A stretch of 64,000 nt of DNA, taken from positions 1 through 64,000 of the forward strand of contig JAWPHD010001139.1 of the NCBI GenBank assembly GCA_037043455.1, given 5' to 3'. Origin of the DNA: Cyrtodaria siliqua (lineage: Eukaryota > Mollusca > Bivalvia > Adapedonta > Hiatellidae). Below are positions 1 to 10,110 of the stretch, in pieces (position 1 is the first letter of the stretch; every line of letters begins with the position of its first letter). The position numbers and the translations under genes are program-made. A model generated the notes under the pieces. It was not told where the DNA came from, searched no databases, and saw nothing but the letters and a program-made list of their open reading frames with translations.

Positions 1-397
1 CTAAAAATAGTAAAAAAAAAGATATCTTAAAGTTACACTGCTATAACAAGTTTTCGGGTACGACCCTTTTTCGTAGGGTCGGAAGGGAAACAGCAAACAA
101 ATATACTTTTAAGGGTGGCCTGATGTTGTTGATGTTTTAATCACAGTACACTTTTAACGTAAAGAGTTTGCAAAATTGTGCATTTTAAGTTTTCACATAT
201 GCTTGAACCAAACGCGTACTCTATCAATAACGAAACATTGAAGGAATACTATTTGCTGTGTAATGTGTTTTAGTCCTTTTTTCAGAAAGGAAAGGTATTA
301 TGTAGCCATGTGTATGTACCATTAAATTAACAGCATATTGTACATACAATATATACCGGCAATTCCAGAGTTATGTTTCTTTTTCGCTTCAGTATAT
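1..397 (-). mobile_element. MITE copy 1 (TIR family shared with 2563-3048), cut by window edge
   Basis: Reverse-oriented, diverged copy of the element inserted at 2563-3048. Matching blocks include the stretch around 121-155 (GTTTTAATCACAGTACA), the stretch around 200-240 (CTTGAACCAAACGCG versus CTTGAGCCAAATGCG) and the terminal repeat at about 343-397, which reads CAATATATA...TTTCTTTTTCGCTTCAGTATAT. Its far end falls at or before base 1, so it is probably incomplete here. No coding capacity is visible; it would be mobilised by a transposase elsewhere. Confidence 0.6.
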
Positions 398-860
398 ATA
401 CTAATACACTATATTAATATAAATATAATATATATTACCATATTTATGGCAAGCGTTTGTCATTTTTCATGTTTCCCATTTTGTAGTGTATCCCCAATTG
501 TCAAGCCTAGCTGGCGCCATAGTTTCACATTTTATGGGCCATCACAATTTGGGTTAAATGGGAGCCCAGAATTTGCAGAAGACAAAATTACTCACGCAAC
601 ACTTTACAACATACTACCGGTATCTAGAAACCAAACATAAATGCACATAAAACACATTTATATCAATTACAATTATTTCACTGATTAAAATAAAATAATA
701 TGGCATAATAAACAAGACAGGAGAGAATAAAATCATGCTGAAACAAATTATTCTATTTTCTAGGCCTGAAACTCGGGTTAAAATGCAAACGTTTGTGTAT
801 ATGTAGTTCATAGGATTATCAACTAACCAATGTGGTAACCGATTGATTGCAAATCATTCA
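398..860. other. Intergenic, no recognisable gene
   Basis: AT-rich sequence with only short open frames that lack any recognisable domain. I see no RNA gene, splice pattern or repeat family that I can name. Confidence 0.5.
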
Positions 861-1410
861 ATTTTAACCGATTGCCCATCACTACCACCCAGTCAAAATA
901 TATCCACGCCTTGCTGACCAGTTGAGTCTTAGAACTACATGTACTCTTTATATAAATTGTTAAAAATTGAGCAAAGGAGCTGTATTAAATAGTGATGGGC
1001 AATCGGTTAAAATTTACAATCAATCATCGGTTACAATCGGTTGGATGTAACCGATCAATCATCGGTTATAATCGGTTAGTCAATATGAAGTATAACATGT
1101 GTATGTTAATCTGAGTTTGAGGCCTTAAACTTTGAATAATTTCTGATTAAGCATTTCCTGTCTTGTTTCTTACACAATTATCATTTCATCAGCAAAATAA
1201 TTCTAACTGATATAAATGTGTCTATTTGTGTATATATGCTCGTTTTCACAAGTGTTGTCTCCTTGATACTTATGTTTATTTCTATTTTGAACATTAATTA
1301 AAGTGAATTTTTACATTTAACCGATGATTGATAATTTCATAATCGATCATCAGTATTGTATGCCTAAGTAACCAATGATCGGGTATAATCGATTAATCGG
1401 TACATCACTA
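861..1410. mobile_element. hAT-like MITE pieces with TAGTGATG ends
   Basis: The end motif TAGTGATGGGCAATCGGTT begins near 992 and an imperfect inverse of it (ending ATCGGTACATCACTA) closes near 1410, giving an element of about 420 bp full of ATCGGTT and AACCGAT runs. A separate inverted copy of the same end sits at 861-886 (TTTTAACCGATTGCCCATCA). TAGTGATGGG-type ends resemble hAT-derived MITEs, which is inference from the motif; no clear target duplication was found. Confidence 0.4.
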
Positions 1411-1746
1411 GACTATTAGATGAGCTTAGCTGTTTCAACTTTAAACATAAATCCAGTCTATAAACGTCCGTATATAAAAAAGGACCCCCGTCACACGTCA
1501 AATAAATGAGACTATTTTAGAATAAGCCCCAACTTGCATAGTCTTATTTATTTGATGTATTTGGGTGCTTTTTTTTTACATACAGACGTTTTCCCTTCTA
1601 GACGGAGGACAACACATATCACAAATTGTCTTTCTGTTCATAGACGTGTATTTTAAAAAATGTATGCACTACAACTTGCAATACCTGACAGTAACATGTA
1701 TGGAGTCCTCCTAATTAACAAAAATATGATAACAGAGGATACATAC
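1411..1746. other. Intergenic/intronic, nothing recognised
   Basis: AT-rich spacer. If the helicase exon at 1747-2075 is real, bases below 1747 would be the start of its following intron. Confidence 0.4.
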
Positions 1747-2075
1747 CATTTTTCAATTATATGGCATTCATCGATCACAACTGCAACGACCCTGCTGTTA
1801 AATCTCTCATCTGACAGGAGGCCTTGGCCATTCACAGTGTTGAATAAGGCTTCTGAATGACAGAGTACCACAGAATATTTTCTAAGCTTTACATGTTCCA
1901 AGCAGACATCCGCTTCAATATCTATAATCTCTTCCTCGGATCAGTTGTAGCCACTACCTTTGTACAAACATTGAGCCGGCATGCACTTAATGGAGTGCTT
2001 TCTTAAATCCTCTAACTGATCCTTATGAATAATATTCAGAGGCGACACAACAAAACCTGTGGTAATAGATGGTAA
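1747..2075 (-). pseudogene. RecQ-type helicase exon remnant with DECH box
   Basis: Read on the minus strand this translates to a helicase core fragment: a motif Ia-like stretch FVVSPLNIIHKDQL, then LCHSEALF, then the Walker B box VVIDECHIIEKW. VVSPL and DECH are typical of RecQ-like SF2 helicases, and many stray copies occur in mollusc genomes. The frame is interrupted by TGA at 1943-1941, so this copy cannot encode the whole segment. After EKW the sequence is GTATGT (complement of 1746-1741), a good splice donor, so it looks like an exon of a spliced ancestor rather than a processed copy. The upstream side abuts the Penelope-like element near 2076. ATP-binding motif I is not in the window. 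Confidence 0.6.
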
Positions 2076-2085
2076 ATCAAGTTTT

Positions 2086-2562
2086 TACCATACCCTACAG
2101 GCAGGCTTTCAAATAAAAGCTAGACATATTGAAGAACTTAAGTGGATGAAAAACGTACAGACACTTTATCCACTCGGCCTTAATGACAATATTTATCAAG
2201 AAGGAAATATTTCTAAAGATCCTAATATTGACATTTTTTCTATATTTTCTATTCGAAAGCGTAAATCTAGGTCTCATGGTCTTAGGCGTAATGGTAACAT
2301 CAAACGTAAATGGCGTGTAATTATTTCTGCCGCTGATTTACATGTTATTTTTAATCAGTCTGGAAAGCACTCTATGCTTTCACGATTTACCTCTTTGTCC
2401 ATTTATTCACTAAAGTTGATCGACGAGGAAGCCGACACAATTTTCATTCGTACAAATCCCTTGTATAACACTGCTTCCGAAGTTCAAAGCTACACACAAC
2501 ATGTTCTCCGACCCCATATTGACAAGGAGTCTGATCGCGTCAGGCATTTTTAAAACTACTAT
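2086..2562 (+). pseudogene. Penelope-like element ORF, N-terminal part
   Basis: Open frame with the features of the N-terminal region of this retroelement family: YPLGLNDNIYQEGNIS, IRKRKSRSHGLRRNG, SGKHSMLSRFTSLS and DEEADTIFIRTNPLYNTA. No catalytic motifs are expected in this part. The frame runs into the inserted MITE directly after RHFLKLL and resumes at INKGIDFIDMP (from about 3049) on the other side, so the two parts were one ORF before the insertion. The upstream start was not determined because the boundary with the helicase remnant is unclear. Confidence 0.65.
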
Positions 2563-3048
2563 ATATACTGAAAGGAAAAAGAAACGCAGGGTGCGTATTT
2601 CCGCTATATATTGTATGTTTAATATGCTACTGCTAATCGAATAGTACAGGGCGACATTATGCCTGTCCTTTTAGAAAGAAGGTTTAAACAGCACTAAACA
2701 CACCAATGGTTACCCCTTTAAAGTTTCATTATCGTCAGAATGCGCATTTGGCTCAAGCAGGTGAGCAAACTTAGGCTTTAAATGTTGCAATCACTTAACA
2801 TTAAATACAGTACTGAACTGGCTCAATTTTTCAAAGAGGAACTCCAGCATTTATGAATTTCTTGTTACAACATGTACTGTGATTAAAACGTCTACAACAT
2901 CACAGTTGTGTCCTTTCTCTAACTAACTGCACTTTTATTTTTACAAAACATCTTGGGATTTCCTTGGAATATATATGGAATTAAGTGTGCAGTATATGCA
3001 ATATATAGCGGAAATACGCACCCTGCGTTTCTTTTTCCTTTTAGTATA
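2563..3048 (+). mobile_element. MITE with about 46-bp terminal inverted repeats, inserted in the Penelope-like ORF
   Basis: The left end (about 2566-2613) reads ATACTGAAAGGAAAAAGAAA and continues to CGCTATATATTG; the right end (2998-3047) is its reverse complement with one or two mismatches. The roughly 486-bp body has no ORF. Both sides are TA-rich, compatible with a TA or TATA target duplication as in Tc1/mariner-type MITEs (inference). The near-perfect arms suggest a fairly recent insertion compared with copy 1 at 1-397. Confidence 0.75.
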
Positions 3049-3712
3049 TTAATAAAGGTATTGATTTCATTGACATGCCTAGTATTTTCAACTACAACAA
3101 AATAGTTTCTGACCTTGATATAGTATATAATACCCCTAAGGATTGTGAATGCAACACATCAAAATTTTGCTATGCTCCAGCAGGTCATGTCATCACTGGT
3201 AATTTTGATATTGTTGATAAACGTATTCGAAGTTTGTTTTCGAAAGGTCCTAAATATAGATTACCTTCAACTATTGATTTTAATGCCTGTCGTGCCCAGA
3301 TCGCCCACTCCATTGAAGATTTTAGTATAAAATGGTGTCGTAGAGAACATGCGAACCCAAACTCGCTTTCTACTTGGAAAAAGTCAATTCTTAAAATTAT
3401 AGATACACGTATTAACTTTTATAATGCTAACCCCTCTTTACTTCCTCCGAGACCTAGGTTGTCCTTTCGTAATCTAAAATCGGGAATTCAGGAATTTCAT
3501 AATAAATTTGTTTTAGTTCCTGCAGATAAAGCATCTAATAATGTAATTATTGTTTCACGTCTACATTACGTCAATGTTTTATCTCTGGAACTCGGCAGCA
3601 CCAATTCGTATACTCCAGTTAATTCTACTGAGGATGATGTTGTTTCTGCACATATCACCTGGTGCACTACTTTCAAGGCTGATGTAAACGATAAGCAAAA
3701 TAACTGCCTACC
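3049..3712 (+). pseudogene. Penelope-like element ORF, middle part
   Basis: Continues the retroelement ORF after the MITE: INKGIDFIDMPSIF, NKIVSDLDI, YAPAGHVITGN, then SFRNLKSGIQEFHNKFVLVP and ADKASNNVIIV, which is the start of the RT domain in this family. A family-typical stretch between PSIF and NKIV is missing, which looks like a deletion of roughly 40 residues (from memory of relatives, so approximate). The frame shifts just before the YWNPKLHK motif: the upstream frame runs on as nonsense to 3809 while the RT sense continues in the next frame from about 3711. Confidence 0.65.
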
Positions 3713-4318
3713 ATGTACTGGAATCCTAAATTACATAAAAATCCGTATAAGGCTCGCTTTATTTCTAATTCTAGTGCCTGCACCACAACAAACATCTCCA
3801 AACTTTTAACTTCTTGTCTTACTGCCGTTAAAGATCACGTTAAACTATATTGTGATAAAACTTATGAAAACTCTGGGATTAATTTATTTTGGTCTATAAA
3901 AAATTCAAGAGACATTCTTGATAAAATCTGCAGTAAAGGTCAAGTTTCATCATTTAGCATTTATGACTTCTCTACACTATATACAACCTTACCACTTCAC
4001 CTTATTAAAGACAAGTTAATGTCTCTTATTCAAAAAACATTCGCTGGAGAAAATACTATATTTTTGGCATGTAATAATATTAAAGCGTTTTTTACTAACG
4101 GCAGTTTAGACAATTATACTTTGTGGACTTGCTATGAAGTTTGTGAAGCACTCATCTTCCTAGTAGATAATATTTTCGTCAGGTATGTTACCACCGTTTA
4201 TAGACAAATTGTTGGTATGGGTACGAACTGTGCACCATTTGTCGCAGATTTGTTTTTATTTTGCTATTCCAAATATAAAAGTAATTTAAGGACTCTTCTG
4301 CGACAAGGACTATCATAA
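3711..4318 (+). pseudogene. Penelope-like reverse transcriptase core, YxDD segment deleted
   Basis: Frame carrying the RT fingers/palm: MYWNPKLHKNPYKARFI, the SNSSACTTTNISKLLTSCL block, WSIKNSRDILDKI, then motif A with catalytic Asp in YDFSTLYTTLP, and motif B-like VGMGTNCAPFVADLFLFCY. Relatives have GIPMGTN here, so two residues appear lost. Directly after FCY the sequence jumps to SKYKSNLRTLLRQGLS, which in relatives lies well over 100 residues further on; the lost stretch contains the YLDD catalytic box. A TAA follows QGLS at 4316. Catalysis is therefore impossible. Confidence 0.7.
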
Positions 4319-4552
4319 CCTGACTTCTATGGTGATGTGATTTATAAACTTCGTAAGATTCTTGGTCATGATCACTTTCATACTATCTTTGTTAAACTTG
4401 TTAAAAAGTTTATCAAAAGAGGTTATGGCCCTATCATTTTGCAACGTGCTGCGTGCTTGGTGGTGGACCCTTTTACAGTTCGCCACTATGCTTTCCTCTT
4501 TAATTGTACGATGACCGGACAGGCTGTGGACCCTTTGATGACGCCTACCTAA
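4319..4552 (+). pseudogene. Penelope-like element ORF, C-terminal tail
   Basis: In frame with the preceding segment across the TAA: PDFYGDVIYKLRKILG, KKFIKRGYGPIILQRAACLV and a final MTGQAVDPLMTPT. This matches the usual C-terminal end of the family, so the natural stop is the TAG/TAA region at about 4550. No GIY-YIG motif follows. Confidence 0.6.
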
Positions 4553-5060
4553 AGCCCATTGGGACCTTGGCGTTTGATGTTTGTCTATGATTTTTCTTGT
4601 CGTGCCCTTAATGGTTTATTCTCTTGTAAGCTCTGGCTTCTGCCAAGTCATTGTGTACCTTCATTGTGGCTTTCTAGGCTATTGTTTTGTTGTATTATAT
4701 TTATACGAGTATATTTGTGTTTTACTTATATTGCCTATTGATGCTGCCTTGTTGGTTAGAGATTAGATCATGGCGGGGATTTCTTTATTAACACTGTCCT
4801 GTTTTAATTGGATGGCAGCAGGGTAAGTGTGAGGTTTGGTGCACCCTAGAACCGGTTTAAACCCCCCAATGGCCTACTTTGCCACTGACCGTTCCAAGGC
4901 GGTAGCCCTATTGTCAACCCTTTTGTGTTTGTGATGTCGTTTGCTTTTATTGTTACTTTTGCCTTCTTATTTGTCTATTTGCATGTTTGATTCTGTGTTT
5001 TGTGGTTGACTGTCCTCCTTAAATGCTACTTTCCCTGTCCGATCTTTTTATATTTCTTTA
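4553..5060 (+). other. 3-prime untranslated part of the Penelope-like element
   Basis: Non-coding tail, recognised because a homologous stretch follows the same stop codon in the inverted copy at 14585-14925 (shared blocks such as GGTTTATTCTCTTG, TGCCAAGTCATTG and TGTGTTTTACTTATATTGCC). Further on, CTGACCGTTCCAAGGCGGTA at about 4886 recurs as CTGACCGTTCCAAGTCGTTA at 15756. Confidence 0.55.
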
Positions 5061-5337
5061 CTAACAAATCACCTTTCCCATCCATTAGATAATTGAAAAC
5101 CTCCACCTGTTTACTTTTCAGCTGACAATTTATTTTATACTTTCCTACTATTCTGTCACAAAATCAAGATAAAACGTGTTTAATTTGTTATTTCAAGTAT
5201 TTCATATAAAGATGAATCAGAAAAAATAAGAACCACCAAGTTATTTTGCACTTTCCTCGTTTGCCAAGATTCTTGATATTTCTGAGACGTTGACAGACAT
5301 TGTATGTGTATGCAAGAAATGATAACTCTGGGTAGTG

Positions 5338-6808
5338 ATTGATTGTATCCATGTCTCAGGATGCCGATATTTTATACATGTCTCGGCCTGCCGATACTGT
5401 ATTCATGTCTCGGCCTGCCCATGTTGTATCCATGTCTCGGTATGCCCGTACTTTATTCATATCTCCGCCTGCACACACGGTATCCATGTCTTTGTCTGTC
5501 CATGCTGTATCCATGTCTCTGCCTGACTACGCTGTATCCTTGTCTCGGATGCCCATACTGTATCCATGTCTCGGTCTTCCCATACTGAAACCATGTCTCG
5601 GTCTGCCAAAATTGTTTCCATGTCTCGGCCTTCCAATACTGTACCCATGTCTCGTTCTGGCCATACTGTATCCATGTGTCGGTCTGTCTATACTGTATTG
5701 ATGTCTCGGTCTGTCCATACTGTATCCATGTCTTGGCCTGGCCATATTGTATCCATGTCTCGGTCTGCCCAAACTGTATCAATGTCTCGATCTGTCCATG
5801 CTGTAGCCATGTCTCGGCCTGTCCATACTTTATTCATGTTTTGGCCTGCGCATACACTATCCATATCTCGGCCGGTCCATATTGTATCCTTGTCTCGGTC
5901 TGTCATACTCTATCCATGTCTCGCCTTGTCCATACTGCAAACATGTCTCGGCCTGCCCAGATTGCAGAATACAATCTGGGCAGGCCGAGACATGTTTTCA
6001 TGTCTCGGCCTGTTCATACTGTTTAAATTGTCCACCTGTCCATACTGTATACATTTCTCGGGCTGTCCATTCTGTACCCATGTTTCGGACTGCCTATAAT
6101 GGATACATGTCTCGGTCTGCCCATACTGTATCCATGTCTCGGCCTGTCCATACTGTATCCTGTCTCTGCATGCATATACTGTATCGATGTCTCGGCCTGT
6201 CCTTACTGTATTTCAGGATCGGTTTGCGTATACCGTATCCATAGCCCATACTGTATTTATATCTCGGCCTTCCCATACTGTATCCATGTCTCGGCCTGCC
6301 CATACTTTGTCCATGTCTCGGAATGCCCATAATGTATCCATGTCTCGGCATGCCCATACTGTAACCATGTCTCGGTCTGCCCATGCTGTGTCTATGTCTC
6401 GGTCTGCCCATACTGTATCCATGTCTCGACATGCCCATACTCTGACCATGTCTCGGTCTGCCCATACTGTATCCATGTCTGGGCATACCCATATTGTATC
6501 CATGTATCGGCATGCCCATACTGTAACCATGTCTCGGTCTGCCCTTGCTGTGTCTATGTCTCGGTCTGCCCATACTGTATCCATGTCTCGACATGCCCAT
6601 ACTCTGACAATGTCTCTGTCTGCCCATACTGTATCCATGTCTGGGCATACCCATACTGTATCCATGTATCGGCATGCCCATAATGTAACCATGTATCGGT
6701 CTGCCCATACTGTATCAATGTCTCGGCATTCCCATACTGTATCCATGTCTTGGCCTGCCCATAATGTATCCATGTCTCGGCCTGCCCATACTGTTTCGAT
6801 GTCTAGCC
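5338..6808. repeat. 27-bp minisatellite, about 54 units
   Basis: Tandem array of CATACTGTATCCATGTCTCG plus GCCTGCC, with point variation between units. Because 27 is divisible by three and the unit has few stops, several frames on both strands stay open for hundreds of codons (periodic nine-residue patterns such as TVSMSRSAH and MDTVWADRD). The same peptide-like periodicity in antisense frames, lack of flanking exons and lack of codon bias argue that it is satellite DNA, not a gene. Confidence 0.9.
5939..5997. repeat. 26-bp perfect inverted repeat inside the 27-bp array
   Basis: Arms 5939-5964 and 5972-5997 are exact reverse complements (ATGTCTCGGCCTGCCCAGAT in the left arm) with a 7-base loop CAGAATA. 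One minisatellite unit has been copied in inverted orientation. Confidence 0.9.
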
Positions 6809-6824
6809 TTGCATTTGCTATAAA

Positions 6825-6897
6825 AAAAACGACCTTTGCATATGACCTAATATGTGCTAGAATGATTTTAAACACCATTCAAACAAACAAACAAATA
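6825..6897 (+). mobile_element. SINE family B tail fragment
   Basis: ATATGACCTAATATGTGCTA followed by AAACACCATTCAAACAAACAAAC matches the 3-prime end of the SINE at 26696-26943 and 36066-36326. The tRNA-like head is absent (5-prime truncated). Confidence 0.5.
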
Positions 6898-7070
6898 ATT
6901 ACATGCCCATGCTTCAAGGTATTTGACAAATATATTTTTTGCATATTAAATATTTTTATAAAATATCAGCGCTCTTTCATCTCATGTATATTTAAATGGT
7001 TTTCTATTACTGGAATATGCAGTTTTCTATCAGGCATTTACAACCAGCATTGGATAATTACTCAAACACA

Positions 7071-7118
7071 ATTTTAATATATGCAGTAAACTTATAAGTT
7101 TACTGCATATATTAAAAT
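7071..7118. repeat. 48-bp perfect palindrome
   Basis: 24-base arms with no loop, centred between 7094 and 7095; left arm starts ATTTTAATATATGCAGTAAA. Exact over the whole length. Confidence 0.95.
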
Positions 7119-7120
7119 AC

Positions 7121-7155
7121 TGTGGGGTAGGGTGAACCCTGAACCCTACCCCACA
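7121..7155. repeat. G/C-rich hairpin beside the palindrome
   Basis: TGTGGGGTAGGGT (7121-7133) pairs with ACCCTACCCCACA (7143-7155) across a nine-base loop. Two bases separate it from the 48-bp palindrome. Confidence 0.9.
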
Positions 7156-7339
7156 TCCACGGGGTATTTTCTAAACCTTATTTTTTCTGAAAGTCCATTA
7201 TGTATATAGTATTTTTCAACTTATCTGCCATCTGAGAGTGGGGGCATTGTCATGTTACACGGTGTAGAATACGTAACCGATACAAAAAGGATTCATTTTA
7301 CTGCATTTTGAAGACAAAAAAGGTATTAAAGGAAGTGTT

Positions 7340-8095
7340 GGTATTTTAAATGTTCTTCATTGTTCACGCTTTATATAAATTAAATACAAACTTTCATTTC
7401 ACTTACTTTTTATACCTTGGGTATCTGCGTTATACCGTACTTTACCGTAATTTTCCTGACCTTGTTATAATTAAGTTTCTTTACTTAAAACATTAAGAAC
7501 ATTATTCCAAGAAGTTATTCCAACCCTTACAGATATCACAGATATAGGTGTCCATGATGTTAATAATGTTTGGTTCTTTTAAAGTCCGTTACCTTGTGTA
7601 TTTTTCGTTACCTTGTGTATTTTTAAATGATTTTCCATTTTCCGCATGTTTTAATGAATTAGAACAAATCATCCAATAAACTATGAAGGCTTTACTGCAA
7701 CATTACTTTAGAAAAAAATGATTGTAACAACTCATTTTGAACTTTATTTCTGCTGTTTAAAATACAAGATTGCGTTTCACTTAATGTTTATACCTTGGAT
7801 ACCTGCGTTATTAAGCCTGCGTTGCCGTAATTTACGTTATCGTTTAGAAAGAAGGTGTTTGGTTAAAGAAATTAGAACATTAAATATTATATATCCGAAA
7901 ATTATTTTAAACATTCTGGATTATTACAGACATACGTATCCATGATGTAAACAATGTATTGTCCGTTACATTTTGTGTGTTTTTTAAATAGTTTTCTATT
8001 TTCCGTGCATTATCGGAAATCTAGAAAAGTCAGCCTGTTAAATAATAAAGCTGTTATTGCACCATTCCTCTAGACAAGATCGATGGTAACAACAC
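7340..8095 (+). repeat. Diverged tandem duplication, about 365-bp unit
   Basis: Blocks recur in order at an offset of roughly 370: TTTATACCTTGGGTATCTGCGT near 7410 versus TTTATACCTTGGATACCTGCGT near 7787; TGTCCATGATGTTAATAATGT near 7551 versus ATCCATGATGTAAACAATGT near 7937; GATTTTCCATTTTCCG near 7629 versus GTTTTCTATTTTCCG near 7990. No coding frame is shared. Confidence 0.6.
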
Positions 8096-8525
8096 AGTTT
8101 GAACAGACATGACATTCTGTCAATGCTTATATGTTTTACCCCATGTATTAAACGTTAAGTACCAATTACGTTTACATCATTTTATTTAAACACATGTACC
8201 ACATCTAAGTATCAAATACAAACATGGATGTGTATGCTCAAGTCCATTTATACACTGTTTATACTTAGGCAAATATTGAACGAAATAAAGTTTGCATATA
8301 ATTTACATGACTCTTCCGTATTCTTTATGTTACAAAATTCAAAGAAAAATGGCAAATTATCTGTAAATTTTAACTGCTAATGCATTCATATATTAATCAA
8401 CTGTAACGAATTAAGCTATGTGAACATATTCACAAACTGCATTAAACGTTATTTACGTTACTAAAAATAATAAATGTATATCTCTATGAGATAATATGCA
8501 TTTTCATTGACCTAACTTACATCAG
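8096..8525. other. Intergenic, nothing recognised
   Basis: AT-rich sequence without a nameable repeat, RNA gene or coding signal. Confidence 0.45.
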
Positions 8526-8529
8526 TGAG

Positions 8530-10100
8530 TTCATGATTCCTCTATTCATCGTCATCACTTTCTTCAAACTCAATATCAGTTCGGTTGTTGGCTTCCATAT
8601 GTTCCCTCTAATTTTCGCTTCCTTCTTCAGTGTAAGTCAACCAACTGGTCACGCAATATCACCAATGACGTCAAATTCAATGAATAGGTTTCTCTCATTC
8701 GTTTCTGCGTTTGATATGTCTTGATATTGGTCAGTTTGGCGCCACAAAAACTCTTGGAAGTGTGCCTGTTCAAATGCATGATTATAGCAAAAGAACACGG
8801 CGGCAAAATCTCAAGTTTTGACCTTTGGATTTTCGTGTATAGGCTGCATATTACTTAATGCTTTGCTCTCTGTGCTTCCCGTACATTTTTGAAGATCATC
8901 CACACATTCATGGTGCTAATTCATTGGCACAAATTCTCCGTGCTTTTTAAGCATCTTCAATGACACTGCCTTGCCCCTCCGCATTAAGCCACTGGTTGTA
9001 TCACAGCTTGTAAAGCTATGTAGTGAGAGTAGTAAAGAGCAAATATCAGAATCCTTAACCTCTCCCATTTGTTTCACATTCAAAATCCTCTTTTTTAATC
9101 ATTCCAGTGTCAAACACGACATACGGTTGTATTCGTGAAACAAGTTTAGCACACAGGATCAATATGTCTGTGTCAGGAGAACGTACCACGATTGTTTCTG
9201 ATGTTGGTGAGGATTGACAATGATAAAATTATTCTGATTTCTGCTTCCTCCTATGCTTACAATATATCTTCTTGATTATCACCGATGACAGATATGTCAT
9301 CTGCAATGGTAAGAATCCGGGAATCATTTTTCCCAACCAAGGAGATTTCATGGCATTAGAACTTTGGTACATATGTGTCTGTTTACCACTGGCAGCAAGT
9401 GAGATTAATTAATTGTGTCGTATTGTCCTGACTACTCTCCAAATCACAATGGGTCGCTATCGGTCCCGACAAAAGGAATGTTGGGGTTCCCTCTCGCCCT
9501 TTGTACTCAAACTACTTTGTGTAGGTGTCTGTCACAAAGTCGAATCAAGGTACTTTGGGATGTATGTCAAACATAAGCTCTGCCAAATTGCCAAACTTAC
9601 TAGGAACTGAAGGCTGACTCGTATGTATTGCATTTCCTTCAAACACATACACAATATTCAGTAGGTTGCTGTGAAGTTTGATCAACTGAACCCTCTAAGC
9701 AGTAAAGTAATTTGATTTGTCTCTTTCATTGTATTTTCAAGTCCTTGTTTGCGGTACAGTGCGGACTTACGATGCATTTGCGCTCGGACGCGGTGGTTTC
9801 TATAGGACCCTATATCTCATTTTTATCAGTTCTAACTGAATTGCCATCATCTATTGCAAGGACCATGGTACTGAGCCTAGAGCGTATGATAGCTTCAATT
9901 TGAGATCTAGCTTATGCCTGATCAATATGGGAACCAATTAACCAAATATGATGTGTTCTGCTTTGGTCTAAATAAGTTTGTTCTTTGTGTAAGTTTCTTG
10001 GGCCCTTCAGTTGATGAAAAGGTTTACAATATGGCTCTATTGATTTGATCGTGAAATGGGATTGGATTAGTGTGTCAATAAAAGTCACTGACAAACTATT
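8530..10100 (-). pseudogene. Broken copy of a multi-copy invertebrate gene family (SPDTD / CDTTS motifs)
   Basis: On the minus strand, family motifs occur in the right order but in shifting frames: TNPIPFHDQI (about 10050), LGSVPWSL (about 9880), KFGNLAELMFD (about 9590), FDFVTDTYT, EEAEIRIIL, TIVVRSPDTDILIL (about 9200-9155), YVVFDTG, then LLLSLHSFTSCDTTSGLMRR with GKAVSLKMLKKHGEF (about 9045-8930), MYGKHREQS, and an acidic end ESDDDE (about 8545). This family of large uncharacterised proteins is common in cnidarian and mollusc genomes; its function is not known to me, although the SPDTD motif could suggest a PIN-like nuclease fold (speculative). Numerous stops and frameshifts and a repeat inserted at 9712-9815 show that it is dead. 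Confidence 0.6.
9712..9815 (+). repeat. Dispersed repeat shared with 16090-16185
   Basis: CCTTGTTTG(C/T)(G/A)GTACAGTGCGGAC and GGTTTCT(A/T)TAGGACCCTAT occur in both places. The second copy follows a Penelope-like 3-prime fragment, so this may be the far end of such a retroelement tail. Confidence 0.5.
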
Positions 10101-10110
10101 TCATGGTCTT

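Larger units (their letters stand above)
2076..5060 (+). mobile_element. Penelope-like retroelement, degenerate and nested
   Basis: A retroelement whose reverse transcriptase is of the Penelope-like type: PADKASNN, YWNPKLHKNPYKARFI, YDFSTLYTTLP and MGTNCAPFVADLFLF occur in order. It is broken in at least five ways: a MITE inserted near codon VRHF at 2563, a short internal deletion after MPSIF near 3090, a frameshift near 3710, loss of the segment that carries the RT YxDD box near 4275, and a TAA at 4316. The 3-prime non-coding part continues to about 5060, and a related 3-prime end lies inverted at 14585-14925. No GIY-YIG endonuclease was seen. The copy must be inactive. Confidence 0.75.

Noticed and set aside
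5338..6808. CRISPR array
   Set aside because: Contiguous repeats without unique spacers, no cas genes, eukaryotic setting. The same applies to the arrays at 42150, 50567 and 55454.
5339..6878. Open frames of 100-296 codons in the 27-bp array
   Set aside because: Open in several frames on both strands with the same periodicity; no start context, domain or flanking exon supports coding.
7071..7155. Bacterial-type terminator hairpins
   Set aside because: The sequence is eukaryotic and no transcript end or U-tract context supports this.
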